Below, piece by piece: positions 16,923 to 25,528 of a stretch of DNA of 64,000 bases (within the stretch, counting starts at the first letter, position 1; every line of letters begins with the position of its first letter). Position numbers and translations under genes: made by a program. Under the pieces are notes generated by a model. It was not told the origin of the DNA. It was given only the letters and a program-made list of their open reading frames with translations, and did not search any database. This DNA comes from Nanobdellota archaeon (GTDB taxonomy: Archaea > Nanobdellota > Nanobdellia > Woesearchaeales > UBA9642), in assembly GCA_021813435.1 (NCBI GenBank), contig JAKAKR010000016.1, positions 40,606 through 104,605 of the forward strand, in the 5' to 3' direction.

Positions 16923-18224
16923 ATGAAAACAGAATTCATTGCAATCAAGGATGCGATGCGCCAAGGCGCAGGAACAGTTCATTTACGCGGATGGTGCTAT
17001 CGCGCCCGCGGCAGCAATGCCCTGCGATTCATTGTCCTGCGCGATGCGACAGATATCATCCAATGCGTTGTTGAAAAAGCGCTGGTTGATGAATCAAGCT
17101 GGACTGATGCACAAAAGACCGATATCGAGGCATCAATTGAAGTGGTGGGAGAGATTGCAGAGGACAAACGCGCACCGACAGGTTTTGAGGTAAAGGTCAA
17201 ATCATTGAAGCTGGTCGGCGAAAGTGTCGGCTGGCCAATCCAGAAGGACCAGTCAACTGAGCTTCTTGCAGATATGAAACATTTATGGCTCAGGTCCCGC
17301 TACACGACTGCGATACTCAAGATCAGAAGCACTGTCTTTGGCGCAATCCACGAGTATTTTCGTGGAGCAGGATTTTATGAGTATCAATCACCAATATTTC
17401 AGGCTACGCAGGCAGAGGGCGGCTCAACACTCTTTAGTGTAAATTATTTTGGGAATCCGGTGTATCTTGCGCAAACCTGGCAACTCTACGCCGAGCCCGC
17501 AATCTTTTCGCTCGAGAAGATCTATACCATTGCGCCCAGTTTTCGCGCAGAAAAATCCAAGACTTCACGCCACTTGACAGAATACTGGCATGCAGAAATG
17601 GAAGTCGCCTGGGCGACATTCAAGGATATCCAGGATTACGGTGAAGCGCTCATCAAGTTTGTAGTCAAACGCGTGCTCGAACTGCACCAGGAAGAGTTAA
17701 AGATACTTGAACGGGATACTAAAATACTTGAAAAGGTCGCGCATGAACCATTCATCCGCATGACTTATGATGAAGCGCTTCAGGAATTGAAAGAAAAACA
17801 CGAGACAGATCTTGAATGGGGTGAAGATCTGCGCACTATCGAAGAAGATATATTAAGTAAAGCGCATGGACATTTCACGATTGTCACAAACTATCCTAAG
17901 AAGGTCAAGGCATTCTACATGAAAGAGGATGAGAAGAATCCGGAAGTCGTGCATGGATGCGATTTCATTGCTCCGGAAGGGTATGGCGAGATCATCGGCG
18001 GTTCAGAACGCGAGTCAGATTTGGAAAAGATCAAAGAGCGACTCATTGCGCAGGACGAGGATCCAGAGAGATACACTTTCTATCTTGACACGCGCAAGTA
18101 TGGAAGCGTTCCGCACGGCGGATTCGGCATGGGTGTAGAACGGTTAATATCATGGATCTGTCATCTTGAAACTATCAAGGATGCAATCCCATTCCCGCGC
18201 ACAATGCTGCGAGTGACACCGTAA
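16923..18224 (+). CDS. asnS: Asparaginyl-tRNA synthetase (class II, AsnRS/AspRS family)
   Basis: 433 residues: an N-terminal OB anticodon-binding domain (about 15-105), then the class II core. Motif 2 is in FRAEKSKTSRHLTEYWHAEMEVAW, and motif 3 is GGFGMGVERLISWICHLETI near the C-terminus. SP.FQATQAEGGSTLF is typical of the family. Context (tRNA-Asn, asnB) favours Asn. Archaeal AspRS-like AsnRS or asparagine synthetase-related paralogues are the main alternatives. The start is ATG 16923 with AAGGTGG upstream; an in-frame GTG lies at 16914. A T-rich tract follows the stop. Confidence 0.9.
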   Translation: MKTEFIAIKDAMRQGAGTVHLRGWCYRARGSNALRFIVLRDATDIIQCVVEKALVDESSWTDAQKTDIEASIEVVGEIAEDKRAPTGFEVKVKSLKLVGESVGWPIQKDQSTELLADMKHLWLRSRYTTAILKIRSTVFGAIHEYFRGAGFYEYQSPIFQATQAEGGSTLFSVNYFGNPVYLAQTWQLYAEPAIFSLEKIYTIAPSFRAEKSKTSRHLTEYWHAEMEVAWATFKDIQDYGEALIKFVVKRVLELHQEELKILERDTKILEKVAHEPFIRMTYDEALQELKEKHETDLEWGEDLRTIEEDILSKAHGHFTIVTNYPKKVKAFYMKEDEKNPEVVHGCDFIAPEGYGEIIGGSERESDLEKIKERLIAQDEDPERYTFYLDTRKYGSVPHGGFGMGVERLISWICHLETIKDAIPFPRTMLRVTP

Positions 18225-18250
18225 ATTTTTTATCTTATTTTCAATTATTC
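18225..18250 (+). terminator. T-rich tract after the asparagine block
   Basis: Runs of T follow the synthetase stop directly and lie between convergent genes, fitting an archaeal oligo-T terminator. No stable hairpin seen. Confidence 0.4.
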
Positions 18251-18265
18251 TAGAATTGAGAAGAG

Positions 18266-20095
18266 TCATGTCGGCCATGTTCCAGTGGTTCTGAGTCTTT
18301 TATATCCTTCAATCCCTTCAGTTTCGATTATGGACCCTACCCGTATGAGATCCAGCCAATTTCGCGACCATCCTTTTCCATCGCCAAAATCAAATATTTC
18401 TATTGTCGCCAATTCGTGCGAAAATCCGTCATCAGTTGAAGTATCAACCATTGGCAAAAGGTCAAAGAAATGTTCTGCTCCTGGAAGTATAGTGTAACAG
18501 AATGGATTGACGAATTTTGTTCCTGCCTGTTTTAATCTCTTGCCGTAGGAGATACTCTGACGTATCATCTGTTTTGATTCCCCAAAACGGTAAATCCCTT
18601 TACTATGACCTCCAATAAATCCGAGCATGAATCCGCAGGTTACATCAAGTCCATAATCTGTCATCATACGGACTATTTTTATTGTCTGTTCCTGATTGGC
18701 ATTAAGTGCAGGCTTGTGGCTATCATACAATGATTCAGTATTTGCTGATTCGACTGCAAGGTATAATCCGTAGAACCCGCTTTCATGCATGGCGCGAACC
18801 ATATCTGTTGTTGTGACGCCACTCTTTTTTGCAGCAAGAATCCTGTTGAATTTGTTTTCTTCACCTGCCCGGACACTGCGCTGTATCTCACTGATACTTA
18901 CTTCAGGGAGCAGGGCGATGAGTGAATATAACGCCACTCCCCCTTCTTCATAGCATGCAAAATCATATTTTTTCAATGTAGACATCATCTGCAGTGCAGC
19001 GAGCGGGTCATGAAATAAGTTATCGTCATCGATCAACAATTCTGTCACTCCTGCAGCTTGAAGTGTTGAAAAATACTGTTCTTGCAATGCCTGCGGAACA
19101 TACCGGGTCGGTCCCTGTATCGAAGGTATGGTGCAAAAATCGCATTTCACATTGCATCCGATTGATGTGAACCCGTAAAGTATATTTCCATCGATCTGTT
19201 TTCTTGCGCCTGCAGAGTGGAATGGTTTGTTATAGCGGTCGAGATTTATTAATGATAGATCAGGGATTGCAATGGCGCTGATATCTGATAAGAATTTTTG
19301 TTGCGGCCTGATTTCAAGCAGATTATTATTCCGATAGGCAATACCATTGATTTCCGAGATTGGCCTACTGTTTTTTCCTGTCAGAAAATCCGCTAATGCA
19401 ACAAAAGCGTGATCTGCTTCTTGCAGGACAACATAATCTATCGGTGAATCAATGAGCGCGTCGCGCACGCAACTGTTGTCCGGTTCTCCCACATGCGCTC
19501 CACCCATGACAACAGGGATTTCTGGTTTGAGTAATTTCATAAGGTCTGCAACCTCGCGCGCATTGCCCCATTGATGAGTATAGTCGATGGTGATGCCGAC
19601 AATATGCGGATCATACTGTCGCACAATTTGCGCGATTTTTGCACGTGAAAGCCCATAAGACATCATGATGCTGCCTTCTGCCGAGGTGAAATAGTGTTGT
19701 TCGTTGTCCCAATCCTCAAATGGCGCATCAAGTATTCTCACATTGTACCCTGCACGCTTTGCTGCAGTCCCTACGCGCAATAGTCCCATCGGGATACCTG
19801 CACGTTTCATCTCTGACAGTTCAGTGATGCTGTTGTCGCGCAACGTTTGCGTCACGGTTTTGCAATAGGCTAATTCTTGAGGATCCTTTTCGTCACGATA
19901 GATTCCTTCCATGATAATATCCAATGGTTTTACGATCCGAGTATAATACGGAACAATAAGTAATATGCGCGGCTTCTCATCACTACAATCAATATGCGTC
20001 AGGGAATCCGGCAGTTTTCCGTGGGATAATTCTTTAGCGAGTATGCTTTCGAGTTTTGGTCTATTACAGTCAGGTGTTAAATCAGGATGTATCAT
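18266..20095 (-). CDS. B12-binding-domain radical SAM protein
   Basis: 609 residues. The N-terminal half (about 120-240) has the Rossmann pattern of cobalamin-binding radical SAM proteins (IVGITIDYT, PVVMGGAHVGEPD), but the classic D-x-H-x-x-G cobalamin ligand is not seen. The radical SAM cluster motif C-x3-C-x2-C is CNVKCDFC near residue 310, followed by a barrel with LLIDDDNLFHDP and GLYLAVESAN. Product unknown; lipid, tetrapyrrole or RNA modification are all possible for this class. A palindrome lies at the expected RNA start. No pathway partner is adjacent. Confidence 0.85.
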   Translation of the reverse strand: MIHPDLTPDCNRPKLESILAKELSHGKLPDSLTHIDCSDEKPRILLIVPYYTRIVKPLDIIMEGIYRDEKDPQELAYCKTVTQTLRDNSITELSEMKRAGIPMGLLRVGTAAKRAGYNVRILDAPFEDWDNEQHYFTSAEGSIMMSYGLSRAKIAQIVRQYDPHIVGITIDYTHQWGNAREVADLMKLLKPEIPVVMGGAHVGEPDNSCVRDALIDSPIDYVVLQEADHAFVALADFLTGKNSRPISEINGIAYRNNNLLEIRPQQKFLSDISAIAIPDLSLINLDRYNKPFHSAGARKQIDGNILYGFTSIGCNVKCDFCTIPSIQGPTRYVPQALQEQYFSTLQAAGVTELLIDDDNLFHDPLAALQMMSTLKKYDFACYEEGGVALYSLIALLPEVSISEIQRSVRAGEENKFNRILAAKKSGVTTTDMVRAMHESGFYGLYLAVESANTESLYDSHKPALNANQEQTIKIVRMMTDYGLDVTCGFMLGFIGGHSKGIYRFGESKQMIRQSISYGKRLKQAGTKFVNPFCYTILPGAEHFFDLLPMVDTSTDDGFSHELATIEIFDFGDGKGWSRNWLDLIRVGSIIETEGIEGYKRLRTTGTWPT

Positions 20096-20103
20096 ATAGT
20101 AAT

Positions 20104-20115
20104 CACTTTAAAGTG
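20104..20115. promoter_or_regulatory. Perfect 12-bp palindrome at the radical SAM promoter
   Basis: CACTTTAAAGTG lies nine bases before the radical SAM start codon and about 25 bases after a minus-strand TATA-like gatatact, so a bound protein would cover the RNA start. Confidence 0.5.
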
Positions 20116-20143
20116 GTGTAGACAAGAGTATATCTTTTTTTAC

Positions 20144-20157
20144 CCGAACATGTTCGG
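20144..20157. promoter_or_regulatory. Perfect 14-bp palindrome CCGAACATGTTCGG
   Basis: In the 80-base gap between two minus-strand genes, upstream of the radical SAM TATA. It has no T-run on the proper side for a bacterial-style terminator, so an activator or repressor site is more likely. Confidence 0.45.
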
Positions 20158-20175
20158 CTCAAGAAAGAATGCGCA

Positions 20176-20850
20176 TTATCCCTGCTTCAATTCCTGCTCG
20201 ATAATCACCGGCAATAATGTTAATTCTGCCTTGCGCAGATGCTCTTGATAGGTTGATACTGCAAGTTTTGCGATCTTTGCAAGCCGGTGTACAGTGATTT
20301 TTCTCGGATAGGAATAATAGCCGTGCGCATAGGCGAGTTCGAGTGCACGCTTCTGATGCGGAGAAAGTTTGGGCATGACATTCGGGAAATAGATGTCAGT
20401 GAGGACTGATTGTTCAAGCCGCAGTATGGTGCAGACATCCATATGCGATTTCAATGATTTGATGAATTGCATGAGCTCCTCCTTATCCCATGCGGCGACC
20501 TCCCAATATTCATGCCCATCATAATGGTTCACGACCGGCTTTACAAAAAATATTCTGCGCGTATGATAGAGCATGACATGCTCGCCATCAGGTGCAAGCT
20601 TAATCTCATAGGTAAACATATCGCCTGAAATCTCGACTTTTGTTATGCGCTTATCTGACTGTAAATCCTTGAGAAATTTTTTCTTTTGCGCTTCATCATT
20701 GCTCTGAAAAAAACAGGTTGTCGTCGCATATTTCTGTTTTTTCTCCTCGTACCAGGTACTGGGATAAGAATAAACAATCAGATGAAATTTTTTGCAGCGA
20801 TTGACGATCGGACAATCTTTATGATTCAATTTGAGCTTTGTAATCCACAT
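20176..20850 (-). CDS. Bat-like HTH_10 transcriptional regulator
   Basis: 224 residues. The C-terminal 55 residues carry the Bat/HTH_10 helix-turn-helix, LSPHQKRALELAYAHGYYSYPRKITVHRLAK, then STYQEHLRKAE. The N-terminal part has no recognised sensor domain and includes cysteines near the start (KDCPIVNRCKK). The frame opens at 20895, but a ctatataaac TATA lies inside that extension about 29 bases before ATG 20850, so the shorter start is preferred. It diverges from a small hypothetical gene and may regulate it or the radical SAM gene downstream. Confidence 0.85.
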   Translation of the reverse strand: MWITKLKLNHKDCPIVNRCKKFHLIVYSYPSTWYEEKKQKYATTTCFFQSNDEAQKKKFLKDLQSDKRITKVEISGDMFTYEIKLAPDGEHVMLYHTRRIFFVKPVVNHYDGHEYWEVAAWDKEELMQFIKSLKSHMDVCTILRLEQSVLTDIYFPNVMPKLSPHQKRALELAYAHGYYSYPRKITVHRLAKIAKLAVSTYQEHLRKAELTLLPVIIEQELKQG

Positions 20851-20968
20851 ATCCAGATAGTGCGCGCAAGGGTTTATATAGTTAGCGTCCGGCATAAGAA
20901 AGAGCGCGACAGGAAAACAGGAAAAATATTAAAGAAAGATTTATATAATGATGCAGCATCTCTTCTGT

Positions 20969-21280
20969 ATGGGTGTTGCCCGAAAAACAACGACCACTCA
21001 TACCTCAAATTCTTTAGACATCTTTGTGAATGGCGAAGTAGACAAGATTGTTCAGCAGGAAGTCTCTTACGCGCTCCAAAAAGGCATTAAAGGACATCGT
21101 TCAGTGAATGTGTATATCCCTGCTGCACGTGAAACGCTCTATGAAAAACTCAAAAAGACGTATCCCTTCAGTGTAGTAACCTTCATGATCAATACAAAGG
21201 ATCGAGAGCATGATATCATGGGAGATTATTACTGCCTTTTCATGGATAATGGCACACGCCCGCCTTATCGCGCCGTCTGA
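20969..21280 (+). CDS. Hypothetical protein
   Basis: 103 residues from ATG 20969. The frame begins at 20948, but a tttatata TATA ends just before that codon, so RNA would start near 20969 and the shorter, leaderless form is preferred. Soluble, with an alpha/beta look: LDIFVNGEVDKIVQQEV, a helix, VNVYIPAARETLYEKL, then VVTFMINTK. No recognised domain. It is divergent from the HTH_10 regulator and convergent with mre11. Confidence 0.65.
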   Translation: MGVARKTTTTHTSNSLDIFVNGEVDKIVQQEVSYALQKGIKGHRSVNVYIPAARETLYEKLKKTYPFSVVTFMINTKDREHDIMGDYYCLFMDNGTRPPYRAV

Positions 21281-21328
21281 ACTCATCCTATCGACTAAGA
21301 AGTCTGGTGTGTGCTGCAGAAAACAGTA

Positions 21329-22540
21329 TCAGAGTTCAAGTATCTTGTCTCCTGCTTTGCGCACCCTATCCTCATACTCATAGACTTTTTCGCCCTCATG
21401 TTTTTCGGTCTCGAATGCCGCGATGAGTTTTTTGGCAAGTAGGAATTCTTTATCAGTATCAACGCCCGTGATCTTTGCCTGCCCCAGATGCTCTCTGACC
21501 AGCGCATCTTCCAATTCAGCAATGCTCTTCTCCTCGATCTTTATCTCTTCAAATTCCTGAGCAAGGAGCTTATGCGTATTCTTGAGGATAAAGAATGCGC
21601 CTTGCGCATTGATCTTCCGGAATAATTCGCGGAAATTGATATCAGAAACCTTGCCGGTCTTTAATCTTCCGGCAATGCGCAAAAGTACAATCGTATCAGT
21701 GAATTGTCGGTCATGGATTTTTGCAGCGATCATCTCCTCGACTTCTTCAGGGCTCTTATGTTCTGCATCAATCACCAAGGCTGCGGTTTTTTTTATGAGC
21801 ACTTCTTTTCTGATGAGTTTTCCATTATCGTAGATGTAGAATCCGCCATTGCCCAGCTTTTCAAGTTCTGCAAAACTGTCAGGAAAAAGCGGTCCGGGAT
21901 AGATGACATTCTTATAATCCTTGCCGGTATATTCCTTGACAATATGCACATGTCCTCCGGCATAATAATCAAATCCTTTGGGAAGATAGGATAATTCCGA
22001 AGCGCCGATACTGGTCAATTCCTTAGGCATAAGTTCAGTGATTGCAGAATGGAACAGAAATATCTTGAATCCTTTTTCTTTCTCTAAAGATTCCTTGTCC
22101 AGCGATTCATAGAATTGTTTTTCAAGAGTTCCACGTTTGCCAAGCATCCCTGCGATTTTTACGCCGGTCTTTTTGTCCGTGAACAGTTTGAGATGAAGCT
22201 TTCCATCGACGATTGATCCCTTGACGACATTCAGGACCAGCCCTGCTTCCTCAAGAACATCAATCATGGTCTTTCCGGATGGTGAGTAATCGTGTGATCC
22301 GGCGATAATATAAACCGGGATTCCTGCGTCTTTCAATCGCTTCAATTCTTTTACTGCACTGCGAATGTGTTCAATGCCTGGTATTGCGGTGTGAAATAGA
22401 TCTCCGGCGATAAGGAGAAAATCGACTTTTTCTTCTATGCATTGTGCGATTGCTGTCTTGAATGCTTCACTGGATAATTCCCGCAATTGCGGATCCCTCC
22501 AGGAACCGATATGACAGTCTGCCATATGCGCAAATTTCAT
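21329..22540 (-). CDS. mre11: Mre11-type DNA double-strand break nuclease
   Basis: 403-residue calcineurin-like phosphoesterase. Metal ligands: D8 and H10 in MADCHIG, D47 in GDLFH, then AGSHDYSPSGKT (the usual GNHD Asn is Ser here), FHSAI and AGGHVHI. A C-terminal capping domain of about 130 residues is rich in Glu and Lys. Mre11 normally works with Rad50, and no Rad50 gene is seen in the window. HerA lies 1.4 kb upstream on the same strand, with two unknown genes between. The GSHD variant may mark a subfamily or altered activity. Confidence 0.88.
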   Translation of the reverse strand: MKFAHMADCHIGSWRDPQLRELSSEAFKTAIAQCIEEKVDFLLIAGDLFHTAIPGIEHIRSAVKELKRLKDAGIPVYIIAGSHDYSPSGKTMIDVLEEAGLVLNVVKGSIVDGKLHLKLFTDKKTGVKIAGMLGKRGTLEKQFYESLDKESLEKEKGFKIFLFHSAITELMPKELTSIGASELSYLPKGFDYYAGGHVHIVKEYTGKDYKNVIYPGPLFPDSFAELEKLGNGGFYIYDNGKLIRKEVLIKKTAALVIDAEHKSPEEVEEMIAAKIHDRQFTDTIVLLRIAGRLKTGKVSDINFRELFRKINAQGAFFILKNTHKLLAQEFEEIKIEEKSIAELEDALVREHLGQAKITGVDTDKEFLLAKKLIAAFETEKHEGEKVYEYEDRVRKAGDKILEL

Positions 22541-22674
22541 ATGATGAGGGAGTAGGAACGGATTTATTAAGGTAGTGGAATACTCCGGTCGCAGAATAGT
22601 ACACGAAAAAATAGTGTGAGTAAAAAAGAGAATAAGAGAAAAGAATACCTGAACGAGAAGATAACTAAAAAAAA

Positions 22675-23145
22675 TTATTTCAGTTTCTTGAGCACTGTGT
22701 ATTGCCGGTCAGCAGGGTTCTGCGCGTTGTTGTGAAAATCATCCATGATGTAAAGCCAATCTGCACCGGATTTTGTGTAGACAGCGACCTTATGCGCATT
22801 GCCGCCATAGAGGTCTGCCTGGATGGTTTCCAGAAGCGACGGTCCCTCGAGTATGAGTTGGTAGAGTTTATGATGCGGATTTTTGAGAGTAGGGTGTGAT
22901 TCTGTGATCGTATCAATGGTGGTTTTTCCCATGTCGTGCCATTGACCATCAGCATCGTCGCAGATATAGCGGGCAACAGTTGTCCCCTGAGAAAATTTCT
23001 CTGCGATGGTGTCGTATATTGCTTTGAAATCAGCATATTTATCCAATCGCGTTGATGCGCCGGGAAGTGCTATTCCAAGTGCTTCTCCTGAAGGGATGCG
23101 TTTGATTGTGTTCATTTTTTGTGTGTCTGTTTGTTCTGTATTCAT
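22675..23145 (-). CDS. Hypothetical protein
   Basis: 156 residues with no recognised family. Soluble alpha/beta sequence with YADFKAIYDTIAEKFSQG, ARYICDDADGQWHDMG and a Trp/Asp-rich segment SGADWLYIMDDFHNN. A TATA-like tttaaatac about 26 bases before the ATG fits a leaderless start. A palindrome ATCACT-ATTA-AGTGAT (23191-23206) lies upstream of the TATA. It stands between mre11 and another unknown gene, all on the minus strand. Confidence 0.7.
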   Translation of the reverse strand: MNTEQTDTQKMNTIKRIPSGEALGIALPGASTRLDKYADFKAIYDTIAEKFSQGTTVARYICDDADGQWHDMGKTTIDTITESHPTLKNPHHKLYQLILEGPSLLETIQADLYGGNAHKVAVYTKSGADWLYIMDDFHNNAQNPADRQYTVLKKLK

Positions 23146-23246
23146 AGTGCTTAAGAAAAAATAATGTATTTAAAAATCTTTCGATTATTAATCACTATTA
23201 AGTGATAATACATCTTGATCGATGAATGCCTTCAGAATATCACGCA

Positions 23247-23747
23247 TCATTTGCGCTTTGTTTCCCTCGAATAAAGCGATCCATAATACTTGCGCAGCGC
23301 AGGCTCGGTTGGCGTCAGGAAAAATGTTTGATAACCAAAAGAAGATTCAAGACATGCCTGTACGTACGCATTATCAGCGCCGGTCGCCACCGGGCGCCCG
23401 TTCAATTGAAGACCGTTTGTCTTTGCAAAACGTTCAACAAGAGATTCCATGCGTGCATGATATGAGTCAATGAGCCGCACAATGACTGACTGGAATGCGA
23501 GTGCCTCCTCTCCAAAGACCTGCATGCGATAATTGACGGCAAGCGAAAGCTGCGCAGGAACAGATATCAGTTCAATAGCAATCACTGTATCAAGATTCAA
23601 ATCCGTGAACTCATCACGCTGTGAAAGCTTGGAGACTGCAGACTGCAATGAACGCAGTTCATCTTCCTTGCGCAGATAGATCCCCTGCAAGAACACGAAC
23701 TGTAAATCAGGATTTTTATAAACCGTGCGAAAACCTTTAGTATTCAT
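23247..23747 (-). CDS. Hypothetical protein upstream of mre11
   Basis: 166 residues from ATG 23747, which has AAGGGGG upstream. ATGs at 23765 and 23771 are in frame, and 23765 would suit a leaderless start. Helical, with LRSLQSAVSKLSQRDEF and SVIVRLIDSYHARMESLVERF. No recognised domain. The position between mre11 and herA suggests checking for a repair role, but it is too short and unlike NurA. A basic tail follows KYYGSLYSRE. Confidence 0.65.
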   Translation of the reverse strand: MNTKGFRTVYKNPDLQFVFLQGIYLRKEDELRSLQSAVSKLSQRDEFTDLNLDTVIAIELISVPAQLSLAVNYRMQVFGEEALAFQSVIVRLIDSYHARMESLVERFAKTNGLQLNGRPVATGADNAYVQACLESSFGYQTFFLTPTEPALRKYYGSLYSRETKRK

Positions 23748-23890
23748 GACGCCCCCTTGTTTCATAATCATCGTATAATAATTGTATCATAATCGTTTCA
23801 CACTAACGCAGGTGAAGAATCAGGGAATTAAACAACCATTTATAAATTTTTCAATAAACTTTTCCAGTAGTGCCATACGAACGCACGAGA

Positions 23891-25459
23891 TCATTCCTGA
23901 GTGAATTGCACTCCGGGAAATGCGCGCTTCTCCTTTGACGCCGCACTTTTTGCAGATGCAATATCCTGCGCTGCAAGAGTTTCAAAGAACGGTACCTTGA
24001 TAGGGATTGCAAACCGCGAAAAATTGCTCGAGATAAGACATTCACCCTTGTCGAGCGCTGCAATGTTGCGCGAATCAGTCGAAAGGTCCTGTGATGCAGA
24101 ATCAATGATTGCCTGACGCTCTCCTGCCATCTCAGTACCCAAAATGATCTTGGTATTCATGTTTGCAAGGATCTCGCGCGGGATAAGCGAGGGCAATTGC
24201 GTTATTGCAACAAGGCCAACATTGAATTTTCTTCCCTCACGCGCAATAGATGAGAAGATATTGCCACCTTTCTCAAGAACTTCCTTGCCAAGGACGCGTG
24301 GCGCTTCCTCAAGGACAATAGACGCCACAGGTTTTTGCGCGATCGTTCCATCCCGTTTGTAATGCCGGTAGCGCGCAAATAATTCTGAAGCGATGAGCGA
24401 GCCGATCAAAAGCTCGACCTGCCCGGAAAAATTGCTTGTATCGATAATGACTGTGCTTGTTTTTTCCAGTTCCTCGCAGATTGTTTTTACGGTATTTTCT
24501 CCTGCAGTGATGTCAAAGACGCCGTTGCAGAACAATTGGTTTGCAGAGAAATCAAGGTCGAGTAGGTATAATAATCGTCTTTTAAGGACATTGATGGTTG
24601 CATCATTGAAAGCGACCTTGACCGGCTTTTCCAGAATGATCGACTCAACCCATTTTGCGCCATATTCCTTGTAGAATGCATTCATGGCCTGCTCTTGCGC
24701 ATCTGAAAAGTCAAGGCAGCCGAAATGCTGCGGTCGCAATGTCGCAAGATTGATCTTGAGGCTTCGCGCGCCAGTCGGAACATCCCGCGCAGTATAATAC
24801 GCCACTTTTCCTGACGGGTGATCCTTTAAGCCGATAGCGTGATTGCGCCCATAATATTCATCATGGGGATCAAGAACCAATAGTGATGCATAGGATTTTC
24901 CTGTGATGTCCCATAAGAGATTGCTCATAAGAACGCTCTTGCCCTTGCCGGTTGTTCCGGTGATGAGGACATGATGCGTGAGCACTGCGGGCCCATCAAG
25001 ATAGATTGGAACATTAAGTGTATGACTGCCGCTGCGCAGATTGCCTAAACATAATGCGTGTGCAGGGCGGGTCAGAAAAGAGAGGTCTTCACGCTCAACA
25101 GTACGGAGTGTTGAAAAGATTTCTGGAAGGGATTTTGAGAGCACAGAGTTTTTTGCATCTTTCTTCCAGACGGTTATGAGCGGCTTGAGAAATGCGAGCT
25201 TGTAATTGCGTAAGTTCTTATCCATGAATTCCATTGCCGCATCCTCTTCAAGTGCAAGTCCGGAAATGAGCTCAAGATTCTGCTGCGAGACCTGCGAGCT
25301 GTACTCAATATCATAGACCTGAAGAAAGACTTTTTTCTCTGCATCCTCTGCAATGACAATCTCTCCTAACTCAAATGCAGAATCGGATTTTTGCCGTGCA
25401 AGAATCTCCCCGAATTTCCCGGAGATGATCTGACCCTTCACCACTCCTGATGCGACCAT
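23891..25459 (-). CDS. herA: HerA-type hexameric DNA translocase ATPase
   Basis: 522 residues. The N-terminal HAS barrel (about 5-60) has [14 protein letters not shown]. The FtsK/HerA ATPase core has Walker [10 protein letters not shown] near residue 170, Walker B with [12 protein letters not shown], then [12 protein letters not shown] and [10 protein letters not shown]. It would drive end resection with NurA and Mre11-Rad50. The frame opens at 25519, but a TATA-like tttttaaaatc about 25 bases before ATG 25459 favours the shorter start. No nurA is adjacent, which is unusual. Confidence 0.9.
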   Translation of the reverse strand: MVASGVVKGQIISGKFGEILARQKSDSAFELGEIVIAEDAEKKVFLQVYDIEYSSQVSQQNLELISGLALEEDAAMEFMDKNLRNYKLAFLKPLITVWKKDAKNSVLSKSLPEIFSTLRTVEREDLSFLTRPAHALCLGNLRSGSHTLNVPIYLDGPAVLTHHVLITGTTGKGKSVLMSNLLWDITGKSYASLLVLDPHDEYYGRNHAIGLKDHPSGKVAYYTARDVPTGARSLKINLATLRPQHFGCLDFSDAQEQAMNAFYKEYGAKWVESIILEKPVKVAFNDATINVLKRRLLYLLDLDFSANQLFCNGVFDITAGENTVKTICEELEKTSTVIIDTSNFSGQVELLIGSLIASELFARYRHYKRDGTIAQKPVASIVLEEAPRVLGKEVLEKGGNIFSSIAREGRKFNVGLVAITQLPSLIPREILANMNTKIILGTEMAGERQAIIDSASQDLSTDSRNIAALDKGECLISSNFSRFAIPIKVPFFETLAAQDIASAKSAASKEKRAFPGVQFTQE

Positions 25460-25528
25460 GACAAGAGAGATCACCCTGATTTTAAAAAGGTGACTGAAGG
25501 AATAAGACAGCATATGCAAAGATAATCA

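Noticed and set aside
16923..18224. Aspartyl-tRNA synthetase
   Set aside because: AsnRS and archaeal AspRS are close relatives; placement beside tRNA-Asn and asnB favours Asn, but a residue-level test was not done.
20144..20157. CCGAACATGTTCGG as an intrinsic terminator
   Set aside because: The T-run lies on the wrong side for the minus-strand gene that ends here, so a protein-binding site is more likely.
22541..22674. ATGATGA ... CTGA between mre11 and the next gene as a box C/D RNA
   Set aside because: The distance from C to D exceeds 100 bases and there is no terminal stem.
23247..23747. Unknown protein between mre11 and herA as NurA
   Set aside because: Only 166 residues with no nuclease motif; NurA is normally over 300 residues.
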